A DNA stretch of 32,474 bases, taken from Clostridium polynesiense (GTDB lineage: Bacteria > Bacillota > Clostridia > Clostridiales > Clostridiaceae). Position numbers and translations under genes: made by a program. The DNA is taken from assembly GCF_000820705.1 (NCBI RefSeq), contig NZ_CCXI01000080.1, forward strand, positions 1 through 32,474, given 5' to 3'. Shown piece by piece: positions 25,541 through 32,474 of the stretch (positions are counted from its first letter, which is position 1; each line of letters opens with the position of its first letter). A model generated the notes under the pieces. It had not been told where the DNA came from and made no database searches. It saw only the letters and a list, made by a program, of their open reading frames with translations.

Positions 25541-26389
25541 ATGAATATTATTATTACTGGAGCTCATGGTAATCTAGGATCTTATATGGCAGATTATTTC
25601 TCCAGACTTAATAATGTAATAGCTCTGGGAAGAAAAAATCTTAATATAGTTGAAAAAGATAATGTATTTAATACCATAAAAATGATGCACCCTGATTTAG
25701 TTATTCATAACGCCTCCATTAATGATATGGATCAATGTGAAGGGGATGAAAATTTAGCCTATACTGTAAACACTATAGGTTCATTAAATATAGCTTATGT
25801 GTGTTCTCACCTCAATATCCCTTTGGTTTTTCTATCCTCCAGTTATGTATTTAACGGCAAAAAAAATAAACCTTACTATGAAACTGATTTTTGCGATCCT
25901 ATAAATACTTTTGGTAAAACCAAATTAGCTGCGGAAAAACTCATAAGGACTATATGTAAAAAATACTTCATCATCCGTACTTCATGGGTATTTGGAGGAA
26001 GTATGTGTTATATAAATAAAGCTCTTAACAATAAATCCAAAATAATTATGAGCAGCTCAGAAATATTAAATCCTACCTATATAAAGGATTTATGCAGTTG
26101 TATTGAAGTAATCATAAAAACTGATTTTTATGGTGTATATAACTGTGTTAATTCCAATTACGCTACAAAAAAAGATGTGCTTCAATATGCATTTGAAATT
26201 GCAGGAATTGATAAAAAGGTTATGGACTTACCTGAAAATTATTTAGATAACTCTCCTCCAAGACCAAAATATACACCTTTAAATACCTCTCTCATAAATA
26301 ACTGCTTTAACCTTTCCATGCCCTCCTGGCAGGAAAGAGTAGAGGAATACTGCAGATTCAGTCCTCATTATAAATATATAAATCAATAA
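25541..26389 (+). CDS. RmlD-like NAD(P)-dependent sugar reductase, catalytic Tyr replaced
   Basis: 282 residues of the extended short-chain dehydrogenase family, closest in layout to dTDP-4-dehydrorhamnose reductase. The Rossmann loop is TGAHGNLG, followed by HNASINDMDQCE, VFLSSSYVFNG and FIIRTSWVFGG, as in RmlD. The catalytic YxxxK reads F124-G-K-T-K128: the Tyr is Phe, encoded TTT, one base from TAT. No rmlA/B/C genes are adjacent, so rhamnose synthesis is not supported and the activity may differ or be lost. Start ATG with GAAGGTGATAAA upstream. It ends inside a terminator shared with the convergent NiaX-like gene. Confidence 0.78.
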   Translation: MNIIITGAHGNLGSYMADYFSRLNNVIALGRKNLNIVEKDNVFNTIKMMHPDLVIHNASINDMDQCEGDENLAYTVNTIGSLNIAYVCSHLNIPLVFLSSSYVFNGKKNKPYYETDFCDPINTFGKTKLAAEKLIRTICKKYFIIRTSWVFGGSMCYINKALNNKSKIIMSSSEILNPTYIKDLCSCIEVIIKTDFYGVYNCVNSNYATKKDVLQYAFEIAGIDKKVMDLPENYLDNSPPRPKYTPLNTSLINNCFNLSMPSWQERVEEYCRFSPHYKYINQ

Positions 26390-26422
26390 ATAAAGCTTCC
26401 CTAAGGGAAGCTTTATTTATTG
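26384..26422. terminator. Shared bidirectional terminator containing both stop codons
   Basis: CAATAAATAAAGCTTCCC (26384-26401) pairs perfectly over 18 bp with 26405-26422 around a TAA loop. The RmlD-like stop (26387-26389) and the niaX stop (26413-26415) both lie inside the stem. Confidence 0.88.
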
Positions 26423-26934
26423 ATAGAAACATTCTCATAGAATTTTTTTCCTGTAGCTTTATCTAAAGCATTGGATAATATATAGGTAATGGTGCCGTCT
26501 ACTCCATGATGCACAACAGTTCCTAAAGCTACTACCACTAGAAGTTTATATAAGTCAAAACCATACCAGGGAAGCACGGATAATAGCTCCAGTCCTCCAT
26601 GTATAGGTGCTGTTATAGCAATAATACTTATAAAATTTACTCCTTTTTTAAATAGTTTTGCCCCTACAAATCCTACTACTATATGGGTTGCTGCTCTTGC
26701 TACAATCCATGGCGCACTTCCTGCTATAAAAAATCCAACCGTGGATCCTATTCCAACTATTACAGCAGAAAAAGGTGAAATCATCATTGATAAAAACAGC
26801 GGTAAATGTGATAAAATTGTTGCTGAAAAAGGACCTATCTCGATCCTTAAGAATCTGAACTGAATAGGTATTATTATTGATATTGCAATTAGTAATGATG
26901 AATAAGTCAGTAATTTAATGTTTTTGTTTTTCAT
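26413..26934 (-). CDS. niaX: ECF transporter S component, NiaX-like (niacin uptake)
   Basis: A 173-residue membrane protein with about five or six hydrophobic segments (for example LLTYSSLLIAISIIIPIQF, ILSHLPLFLSMMISPFSAVI, IISIIAITAPIHGGLELL). The pattern resembles the NiaX group of ECF-transporter substrate-binding subunits, which work with the shared EcfAA'T module to import niacin. The frame is open to 26988, but AAGGGGG precedes ATG 26934 (MKNKNIKLL) and the upstream codons overlap an operator-like palindrome, so I place the start there. Family naming is by recall of the sequence pattern. Other vitamin S components are possible. Confidence 0.65.
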   Translation of the reverse strand: MKNKNIKLLTYSSLLIAISIIIPIQFRFLRIEIGPFSATILSHLPLFLSMMISPFSAVIVGIGSTVGFFIAGSAPWIVARAATHIVVGFVGAKLFKKGVNFISIIAITAPIHGGLELLSVLPWYGFDLYKLLVVVALGTVVHHGVDGTITYILSNALDKATGKKFYENVSINK

Positions 26935-26946
26935 ATTATCCCCCTT

Positions 26947-26974
26947 GTATACTGGTGTATATACATCAGTATAC
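26947..26974 (-). promoter_or_regulatory. 28-nt palindrome upstream of niaX, possible NiaR operator
   Basis: GTATACTG and CAGTATAC flank the core GTGTATATACAT; 26 of 28 positions are self-complementary. It lies 12 nt upstream of the niaX start codon, close to the ribosome site. NiaR repressors control niacin uptake genes in Firmicutes through palindromes of this kind. The link is inferred. Confidence 0.55.
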
Positions 26975-27009
26975 ATCAGAGCAACCAATATGTAAATATA
27001 ATAAGTTAG

Positions 27010-27043
27010 AAAAGAGAGCTATGGGTATCCATAACTCTCTTTT
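27010..27043 (-). terminator. Terminator after the DUF4097-like gene
   Basis: AAAAGAGAG / CTCTCTTTT with an inner TATGG / CCATA after one mismatch. It abuts the stop codon at 27044 and ends in a T run on the minus strand. Confidence 0.85.
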
Positions 27044-28216
27044 CTAATTGCTGATTTCAATACTTCCATTATTATTTAGTATGGTAAAATTAGCCGGACC
27101 TTCTCCTAACTTTTCCTTTATACTGCTTCCGCTTTCAGATTTATTTATACTTAAAGGAAAATCTGTTCTAATAATCCCTAACTTAGTTTTACAGTTAAAA
27201 TCACCCTGTTGATTTTCGGGAAGTATCACTGAAACCTTTCCTAAATTGCTTGTTATTCTTAGACTGTTATTAAATATTTCATTAGAAATAAATTCAACAG
27301 TTCCATTATCATTATTAATAATAACTTCTCCTTTTAAATCTTCGGTATTAATAGATCCAAACTTACCGTAGAGTTCTGATTTACCTTCAATGTTTTCCGC
27401 ATAGATTTTTCCATTGCTGTTTTCTATCTTTACATTTCCTATAACCTGAATACAATCTGTAGCACCAAATTTATTATCGATATTTACATTTCCTTTTATA
27501 TTTTCTACAGATACCTTACCGGCATAGCTTAGGATATTGATATTCGAAGAAAGATTAACCACATTAGTTTCCCCGTAATTATTATGAATTTCTAATGCTA
27601 TATTTTCAGGTACCTTTATAACATAATCTACCGAGACATTTTGAACCTCATGCTTTGGAAAATCCATAAAATGTTTGATATTTAAAACCTTACTGTCTTC
27701 TATTATTATCACCTTTTCAGATTTCTCTTTAGCTATATCTAAATTATCAGTTTTAAACTTAACAACAGCATTTATAGTTATTTTATTATCCTTTACAGAT
27801 TCAACAAAAACCCTTCCAACAGCGTCATTAATCTTTAATTTTTCTCTGCCCTTTGCATCAAACACGTATTCTTTATTAAAAGAAGTGTTGTATTTAAATG
27901 AGCTTCCTATTTCATTTTCAAAAAAATTCAAACCATAATATATTCCCTTGTTTACTATCTGAGCTCCTGCCATAAACAGCAGAATTAAAACTATAAAGGT
28001 TATGCTCACTCCATCAAACTTTACCTTAGTATTTTCATTTTTAGGCATTAAAGAGTATATTAGAATCTCTATTCCCAGCATAATTAAAATTAACGGCCAC
28101 CACTTAAATAATGAGCTTAATAGAGAAATTCCTGTAGCAGAGGAATAAATCCATAGTATGCCAATTAGTATTAATAAAACACCAAGAGATATACTCCCCA
28201 CCTTCCACTGACGCAT
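27044..28216 (-). CDS. Membrane protein with DUF4097-like beta-helical domain (LiaF/DUF5668-type N-terminus)
   Basis: 390 residues. The N-terminus has four hydrophobic segments (about 8-28, 37-55, 68-88 including SLGVLLILIGILWIY and WWPLILIMLGIEILIY), matching the LiaF/DUF5668-type membrane unit. From about 115 there are repeated short beta-strands with ENIKGNVNIDNKFG, ENIEGKSELYGKFG and EDLKGEVIINNDNG, which suit a DUF4097-type adhesin-like solenoid outside the cytoplasm. Such proteins often act in envelope-stress sensing, but no two-component system is adjacent. It follows the 28222 gene after 5 nt, so the two form an operon. Confidence 0.72.
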   Translation of the reverse strand: MRQWKVGSISLGVLLILIGILWIYSSATGISLLSSLFKWWPLILIMLGIEILIYSLMPKNENTKVKFDGVSITFIVLILLFMAGAQIVNKGIYYGLNFFENEIGSSFKYNTSFNKEYVFDAKGREKLKINDAVGRVFVESVKDNKITINAVVKFKTDNLDIAKEKSEKVIIIEDSKVLNIKHFMDFPKHEVQNVSVDYVIKVPENIALEIHNNYGETNVVNLSSNINILSYAGKVSVENIKGNVNIDNKFGATDCIQVIGNVKIENSNGKIYAENIEGKSELYGKFGSINTEDLKGEVIINNDNGTVEFISNEIFNNSLRITSNLGKVSVILPENQQGDFNCKTKLGIIRTDFPLSINKSESGSSIKEKLGEGPANFTILNNNGSIEISN

Positions 28217-28221
28217 TTTGT

Positions 28222-28980
28222 TTACACCTTCTTTCTTATTTTATTGGATAAAATCAATTTTACACCAATAAATATTAAAAGCATTGACATTATTCCTTCT
28301 CTTAAATAAGAATAAAACTGTCTTAATAATCTTGTATCAATAAATTCTATTGCAATCCTATTACCTATTATGAAGATTCCACATAGTATGAAAATAATTC
28401 CGATATAAAGCATATAAGAGTTTTTAAAAACTGAAACAGCTTTCTCTGAGTTGTCTTTTCTTTCATAGTTTCTTCCATATTCTGATATATTAATTATACT
28501 ATATAGTATTACAAGCACCAATATAAGTGAAAATAGGGGCAAAGGAATGATAGAATTAATTAAATAAATCAAGAAAAACAAGGATAGAATTCTGCAGCCT
28601 TTTTCCTTATCCTCCATATATATGTGTCCAAGACCCGGTACCAAGCACAGAATTAATGCTAAGGTCTTTTTATTTTCTCCTGAATGCAAGTCTTCACTGT
28701 TATACTCTTTACCTGCATCTATTATGCCTTTTATCCTAAAAACATCATAAATGGAATAAATCCACAGTACCGCTGTGGCAAAAAATACTATTTCACTATA
28801 ATTCGTTCCTGTATTGCCGTAATAATAAGCAGGATAATATGAGCTTGTAAGATTTGCAATAAGCAGATATCCGATAAATGAAAATAAAAATAATAGTCCC
28901 CTAGTTGAATTTCCTAAATACAGGTGTCCTGCACCGGGAATCATTGATAATATTAAAGTTTTAAATTTACTTTTATGCAT
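28222..28980 (-). CDS. Multi-pass membrane protein with an internal duplication
   Basis: 252 residues, mostly hydrophobic, with about six membrane segments. Two copies of a motif are visible: SMIPGAGHLYLGNSTRGLLF near the N-terminus and LVPGLGHIYMEDKEKGCRIL about 100 residues later, each followed by a hydrophobic helix. The P-G-x-G-H-x-Y pattern recalls TM2/DUF5683-type domains of unknown function. Start ATG with GGAGAGAG upstream. It precedes the DUF4097-like gene by 5 nt and is co-transcribed with it. No enzyme motif is seen. Confidence 0.68.
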   Translation of the reverse strand: MHKSKFKTLILSMIPGAGHLYLGNSTRGLLFLFSFIGYLLIANLTSSYYPAYYYGNTGTNYSEIVFFATAVLWIYSIYDVFRIKGIIDAGKEYNSEDLHSGENKKTLALILCLVPGLGHIYMEDKEKGCRILSLFFLIYLINSIIPLPLFSLILVLVILYSIINISEYGRNYERKDNSEKAVSVFKNSYMLYIGIIFILCGIFIIGNRIAIEFIDTRLLRQFYSYLREGIMSMLLIFIGVKLILSNKIRKKV

Positions 28981-29128
28981 AAATAACTCTCTCCTCTATA
29001 TAATTTTTCTATGCAATATAATCCTATGTCATAAACCTTAAGAATTATTAAATATATATCTTAATTATTTCTTAATAAATATATATTCCTTTTAAATTTG
29101 AAAACCAGATTCCGTTATATTTTCAGAA

Positions 29129-29176
29129 AAAAAGCTGATGCAACCCTACATCTAAGGTTTTTGCATCAGCTTTTTT
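29129..29176 (-). terminator. Terminator after the small secreted protein gene
   Basis: AAAAAGCTGATGCAA (29129-29143) pairs with TTGCATCAGCTTTTT (29161 onwards) around a 17-nt loop. On the minus strand the A run becomes the T tail. Confidence 0.85.
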
Positions 29177-29184
29177 AATTGCCA

Positions 29185-29634
29185 TTATACTTTGCTTATA
29201 TTTAAAAGAAGCATTTTCAATATAAACAAATCCTTATGCATATTCTTTTTATTCGTATAAATGTAGATATAAGAAGCATTTCCATTATCTAAATATCCGT
29301 AAAGCATATCTACTCCTCTATCTTTTTCCGACTCTATTCTATATATTCTGCATTTACCTAAAACCGTATTTATTTCTTCTACAAAGGTATCCTGAGAAAA
29401 TATCAAATTAGAATTTTCCAGAAAGAAACCCCCGGTTAAAACTTCCCCTTTATAGAATCTTATGTGATTGCTTTGCTCATTATATTTTTCTGCAGTCCAA
29501 TCTCTTGGAAGCTCCATAGAGTATGTATAATCCTTAATCTTAAATTTATAAGAATTGTTATCTGCAGCAGATGCTTTTACATTGAATATTAATATAAGAA
29601 TAAAAGTAGTAGCGATAATTTTATTTATTTTCAC
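29185..29634 (-). CDS. Small secreted protein of unknown function
   Basis: The frame opens at ATG 29658, but the AGAAGGG site lies about 9 nt before GTG 29634, giving 149 residues beginning MKINKIIATTFILILIF. That is a signal peptide, with probable cleavage after KASA (AADNN). The mature part is strand-rich (YTYSMELPRDW, ASYIYIYTNKK), resembling small extracytoplasmic domains such as PsbP-like folds, though I cannot assign a family. It is monocistronic between two terminators, next to the LCP-family gene. Confidence 0.65.
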   Translation of the reverse strand: MKINKIIATTFILILIFNVKASAADNNSYKFKIKDYTYSMELPRDWTAEKYNEQSNHIRFYKGEVLTGGFFLENSNLIFSQDTFVEEINTVLGKCRIYRIESEKDRGVDMLYGYLDNGNASYIYIYTNKKNMHKDLFILKMLLLNISKV

Positions 29635-29693
29635 TTTTATCATCCCTTCTATATTCATAGAAGTAGTATTTACATATTTAAGAAAAATAATAC

Positions 29694-29725
29694 AAAAAAG
29701 CTGCTGCAGTGCAGTAGCTTTTTTT
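29694..29725 (-). terminator. Terminator of the LCP gene
   Basis: AAAAAAGCTGCTGC (29694-29707) and GCAGTAGCTTTTTT (29711-29724) pair over 14 bp (one wobble) around AGT, with A and T runs at the ends, immediately downstream of the LCP gene. Confidence 0.85.
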
Positions 29726-29728
29726 GTA

Positions 29729-30757
29729 TTATTTTGAATTAATTTTATAAGGTGCTAAGGATCTTCTGAAAGCACTATAATCAAACTCTTTAGGATTAGG
29801 GGTTTTATCATCAAATATAAATTCTTTAAGTATTTTAGAATTTTGCTCCTTATCCATAATAAAAACCCATCCTTTATTAGTGTATTCTCCTCCCCATGTA
29901 AGCTGCTCTACAGGTATGGACAGACTCTCAATATTAGAATTATTAATAGAGTAAGCGGTATAAGCAAGATTTAATATAGTTGTCATACCGAGGTTAGTCT
30001 TTACATAGGGTAAAGTGGATGATAATATTTTAGGAAACTTCAAAGGGCTGGTTTCTTTCAGCTTATCTACAAGTCTTGAAACTACCATTCTCTGACGGTT
30101 ATCCCTTTCAGCAGTGGTTCCATTACCTACTTTTCTTATTCTGGAGAAACTTAAACTCTGAGACCCATTTAGATGCTGATATCCAGGATTTTTAATAAAG
30201 TCCGCTTCACTGCCTCCGGCATCCAATATAAACTTGTTAAGCTCATTTATTTCATTAGCCTTTACTTCAACATCGATTCCGCCAAGAGTATCAATAATAC
30301 TTTTAAAGCCTTCAAAGTTAACTATCACATAATTATCTATTTTAAGCTTAAAATTATTTTCTATTGTTTTTTCCAGAAGCTGAGGTCCCCCATAAGCAAA
30401 GGCAGCATTAATTTTTTGCTCAGAGTGTCCTGGAATCTTTACATATGAATCTCTCTGAATAGATGTAGTTTTGATCTTCTTATGAACATTGTCAATAGTA
30501 AGAATCATTATGCTGTCTGCTCTTGAAACATTCTCCCCCGGTCTTGCATCACTTCCTATAAGAAGTATATTTGTTATACCTTTTACTTCATCAAGATGAA
30601 GTTCTTCCTCCTTTGTATTCCCTGTTCCAAAATTATATTCAGGCTCTTTTCCTACATGCGAACCCCTATAAAAAGAATAAATATAGTATCCTACAAAAGA
30701 TATAATAAATAATACAATGGACATTAAGCTTATTAATATAATTTTTTTCTTACTCAT
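29729..30757 (-). CDS. LytR-CpsA-Psr (LCP) family glycopolymer transferase
   Basis: 342 residues: one N-terminal transmembrane helix (IILISLMSIVLFIISFVGYYIY), then an extracellular LCP domain. Conserved stretches are ITNILLIGSDARPGENVSRADSIM-type (IGSDAR, RADSI), SIQRDSYVKIPG with a catalytic-type Arg and Asp, KINAAFAYGGP, and FSRIRKVGNGTTAERDNRQR, all usual in the family. LCP enzymes move teichoic-acid-like or capsular polymers from lipid carriers to peptidoglycan. No polymer synthesis cluster is adjacent. The ribosome site is weak, but the ATG fits the transmembrane start. Confidence 0.93.
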   Translation of the reverse strand: MSKKKIILISLMSIVLFIISFVGYYIYSFYRGSHVGKEPEYNFGTGNTKEEELHLDEVKGITNILLIGSDARPGENVSRADSIMILTIDNVHKKIKTTSIQRDSYVKIPGHSEQKINAAFAYGGPQLLEKTIENNFKLKIDNYVIVNFEGFKSIIDTLGGIDVEVKANEINELNKFILDAGGSEADFIKNPGYQHLNGSQSLSFSRIRKVGNGTTAERDNRQRMVVSRLVDKLKETSPLKFPKILSSTLPYVKTNLGMTTILNLAYTAYSINNSNIESLSIPVEQLTWGGEYTNKGWVFIMDKEQNSKILKEFIFDDKTPNPKEFDYSAFRRSLAPYKINSK

Positions 30758-30898
30758 ATGGATTGCTCGCTTTCTTTAACTTTTATGATACAAATTTAAT
30801 AATACTCTAGTTTTATTAAATTTTCAATTGATAAATCACTCTTTACATAAATAATATACGAAAATTAATTTGAAAAATTCCGATAAAAATTCTCTTTA

Positions 30899-30939
30899 AA
30901 AAATCATAAAAGCTGCCTTAGGCAGCTTTTATGATTTTT
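30899..30939 (-). terminator. Terminator of the V-ATPase operon, overlapping the atpD stop
   Basis: A perfect 19-bp stem (30899-30917 with 30921-30939, core AAAAGCTGCC / GGCAGCTTTT) around TTA, with A and T runs. The atpD stop codon (30929-30931) sits inside the stem. Confidence 0.92.
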
Positions 30940-31570
30940 CTTCAATGAGGGTTTTAACTTTCATAAGTCTTGTTAAAGCCCCTCTTTCATTTTCATCCAT
31001 CTTCATTCGGATATATTTTATGGTTTCCTCAAGCTGAGGAATAGTCATGTATTCTAATGCATTAACCCTTCTTCTGGTCTTTTCAATTTCATCAGACATT
31101 AACTGACAGGCTTTCTCAACTTCTGCCAATTCCAAAAGCCTTGGTAGAATATCGTAAAGCTTTCTGATAGCATCATCTAAATCAGAGGAGGTATTAGCAA
31201 ATCCATAAGGATAGATACTTCCCTCATCACCTTCAAGTTTTCTTATGAAATTCATTACCGGAACATTAACACTCATTATATTTTTCTTGGATACTTCCAC
31301 GGTAATATGCTCTTTCGGCATAGCTATTGCTTCTTCTAGGAACTCAGAGCTCATTACAGCCCTAGCCATAACAAAATCTTTTAAAGAAGCCTGAAGCTCA
31401 TCTTCAACGGATTTTCTCAATTTATTATTATGTTTTATCATACTAATAAACTGCCTCATAAGCTCATCCTGTTTATCTTTTAAAAGCTTATGACCCCTGG
31501 TAGCTGTGGCTAATCTTTTTTTAAGCCTTGTGAGTTCCATTCTAGTTGGATTCACATTTAGCTTTGCCAT
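30929..31570 (-). CDS. atpD: V-type ATPase subunit D
   Basis: A 213-residue coiled-coil stalk subunit of the V/A-type ATPase, which couples ATP hydrolysis in the A3B3 head to ion movement through the membrane ring. The N-terminal [19 protein letters not shown] and [18 protein letters not shown], and the C-terminal [19 protein letters not shown], are the family's signature helices. It follows subunit B after 1 nt, in the order usual for clostridial V-ATPase operons (A-B-D), and ends the operon, with a strong terminator overlapping its stop. Confidence 0.95.
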   Translation of the reverse strand: MAKLNVNPTRMELTRLKKRLATATRGHKLLKDKQDELMRQFISMIKHNNKLRKSVEDELQASLKDFVMARAVMSSEFLEEAIAMPKEHITVEVSKKNIMSVNVPVMNFIRKLEGDEGSIYPYGFANTSSDLDDAIRKLYDILPRLLELAEVEKACQLMSDEIEKTRRRVNALEYMTIPQLEETIKYIRMKMDENERGALTRLMKVKTLIEEKS

Positions 31571-31571
31571 A

Positions 31572-32474
31572 TTATTCTTCCTTTCCGCTTTCTGTTTCCA
31601 AATACTTTTCTAAATACTCATCACGTATTCTCTTAAGCTCAGTTCTGGGTAATATATTCAATAGCTTCCATCCAAGATTTAATGTTTCCTCTATAGTTCT
31701 GTTTGCAGTAAATCCTTGAGCAACATATTCTCTCTCAAAAGCTTCAGCAAATTCTGCATTTTTCTTGTCTGCATCTGAAAGAGCAGATTCTCCCAATATA
31801 GCAGCCAGTTCTTTAGCCTGTTTTCCCTGTGCATAGGAGGAAAAGAGCTGGTTCATAGTATCCGCATGATCTTCTCTGGTTTTTCCTTTTCCTATACCTT
31901 TATCCTTTAATCTGGATAGTGAAGGTAAAACATCTATTGGAGGCATTACACCTTTCTTGTAAAGCTCTCTGGATAATATTATCTGTCCCTCTGTAATATA
32001 ACCGGTAAGGTCAGGAATAGGATGAGTCTTATCATCCTCAGGCATGGTCAGTATAGGTATCTGCGTAATAGAGCCTTCTTTCCCCTTTAATCTTCCTGCT
32101 CTTTCATAAAGAGTTGAAAGGTCAGTATAAAGATATCCAGGATATCCTCTTCTTCCGGGAACTTCTTTTCTAGCTGCTGAAACCTCACGAAGAGCCTCAC
32201 AGTAGTTAGTTATATCTGTCATAATAACCAATACGTGCATTCCTTTTTCATAAGCCAGATACTCTGCTGCAGTTAACGCCATTCTGGGAGTAGCGATTCT
32301 TTCTATAGCAGGATCATTAGCCAGATTCATAAAAAGTACCGATCTGTCTATGGCTCCGGTTCTTGTAAAGTCATCTACGAAAAACTGAGCTTCTTCAAAA
32401 GTTATACCAATAGCAGCAAAAACAACAGCAAATTTCGAATCGGAATTAAGCACCCTGGCCTGCCTTGCTATTTG
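31572..32474 (-). CDS. atpB: V-type ATPase subunit B, C-terminal part (cut by window edge)
   Basis: The non-catalytic nucleotide-binding subunit of the V/A-ATPase head. The frame stays open to the window end, and codons before the apparent Met at 32453 read QIARQARV, matching the family sequence upstream, so the gene is 5'-truncated by the edge rather than starting there. Features: [73 protein letters not shown] (quoted in parts by position 125-160). It runs into atpD with a 1-nt gap. Confidence 0.95.
   Translation of the reverse strand, partial: QIARQARVLNSDSKFAVVFAAIGITFEEAQFFVDDFTRTGAIDRSVLFMNLANDPAIERIATPRMALTAAEYLAYEKGMHVLVIMTDITNYCEALREVSAARKEVPGRRGYPGYLYTDLSTLYERAGRLKGKEGSITQIPILTMPEDDKTHPIPDLTGYITEGQIILSRELYKKGVMPPIDVLPSLSRLKDKGIGKGKTREDHADTMNQLFSSYAQGKQAKELAAILGESALSDADKKNAEFAEAFEREYVAQGFTANRTIEETLNLGWKLLNILPRTELKRIRDEYLEKYLETESGKEE

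Noticed and set aside
26935-26988. N-terminal extension of the NiaX-like protein
   Set aside because: The codons overlap a palindromic operator-like site and the AAGGGGG ribosome site, so they are not coding.
1-32474. CRISPR arrays, insertion sequences, prophage or conjugative genes
   Set aside because: No regularly spaced repeats, transposase, integrase or terminal inverted repeats were seen.

Overview
The window is an AT-rich chromosomal stretch from a Gram-positive, spore-forming anaerobe, most likely Clostridium sensu lato. The evidence is AAGGAGG-type ribosome sites, frequent GTG/TTG starts, a Spo0E-like sporulation phosphatase, a V-type ATPase, a flavodiiron protein, HPr kinase, a 6S RNA and dense intrinsic terminators. 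No phage, insertion sequence or CRISPR array was seen.

Layout: 1-4010 (minus) is a tight housekeeping run aroC-polA-coaE, with coaE cut by the window edge. 4203-5120 (minus) is glutaminase. 5262-5343 is tRNA-Leu(CAA), sharing a convergent terminator with a PRD/PTS-type regulator (5379-7295, minus). 7574-8866 (minus) is an acetamidase/formamidase whose frame is interrupted by an in-frame TAA, leaving 44 in-frame codons of coding-like sequence after the stop. 9009-9443 (minus) is a catalytically degenerate amidase-like protein. 9579-10052 (plus) is a small lipoprotein.

10147-16297 (plus) is the most unusual part. Three consecutive ORFs (HD hydrolase-like; helical repeat + NadD-like nucleotidyltransferase + GNAT-like + start of a phosphoribosyltransferase-like domain; remainder of that last domain) read as one protein of about 1632 residues, broken twice by -1 shifts. 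The second break lies exactly on an in-phase A AAA AAG slippery heptamer. A lactate/malate dehydrogenase-like gene follows 3 nt later. The domain set suggests nucleotide or pyridine-cofactor chemistry, but no function can be assigned.

16540-17376 (plus) is a PHP phosphoesterase. 17423-20031 (minus) holds an M18 aminopeptidase, hprK and a 58-residue DUF896 protein. 20346-20576 (plus) is Spo0E-like. 20685-20865 (minus) is 6S RNA with a good promoter and terminator. 20908-21596 (minus) holds an acidic protein and a DUF1292 protein. 21831-25404 (minus) holds flavodiiron protein FprA and a HelD-like helicase. 25541-26389 (plus) is an RmlD-like reductase lacking its catalytic Tyr, convergent with a NiaX-like ECF substrate-binding protein (26413-26934, minus) that has a strong palindrome just upstream. 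27044-30757 (minus) holds membrane and cell-envelope genes, including an LCP-family enzyme. 30929-32474 (minus) is the end of a V-ATPase operon (subunits B, partial, and D).
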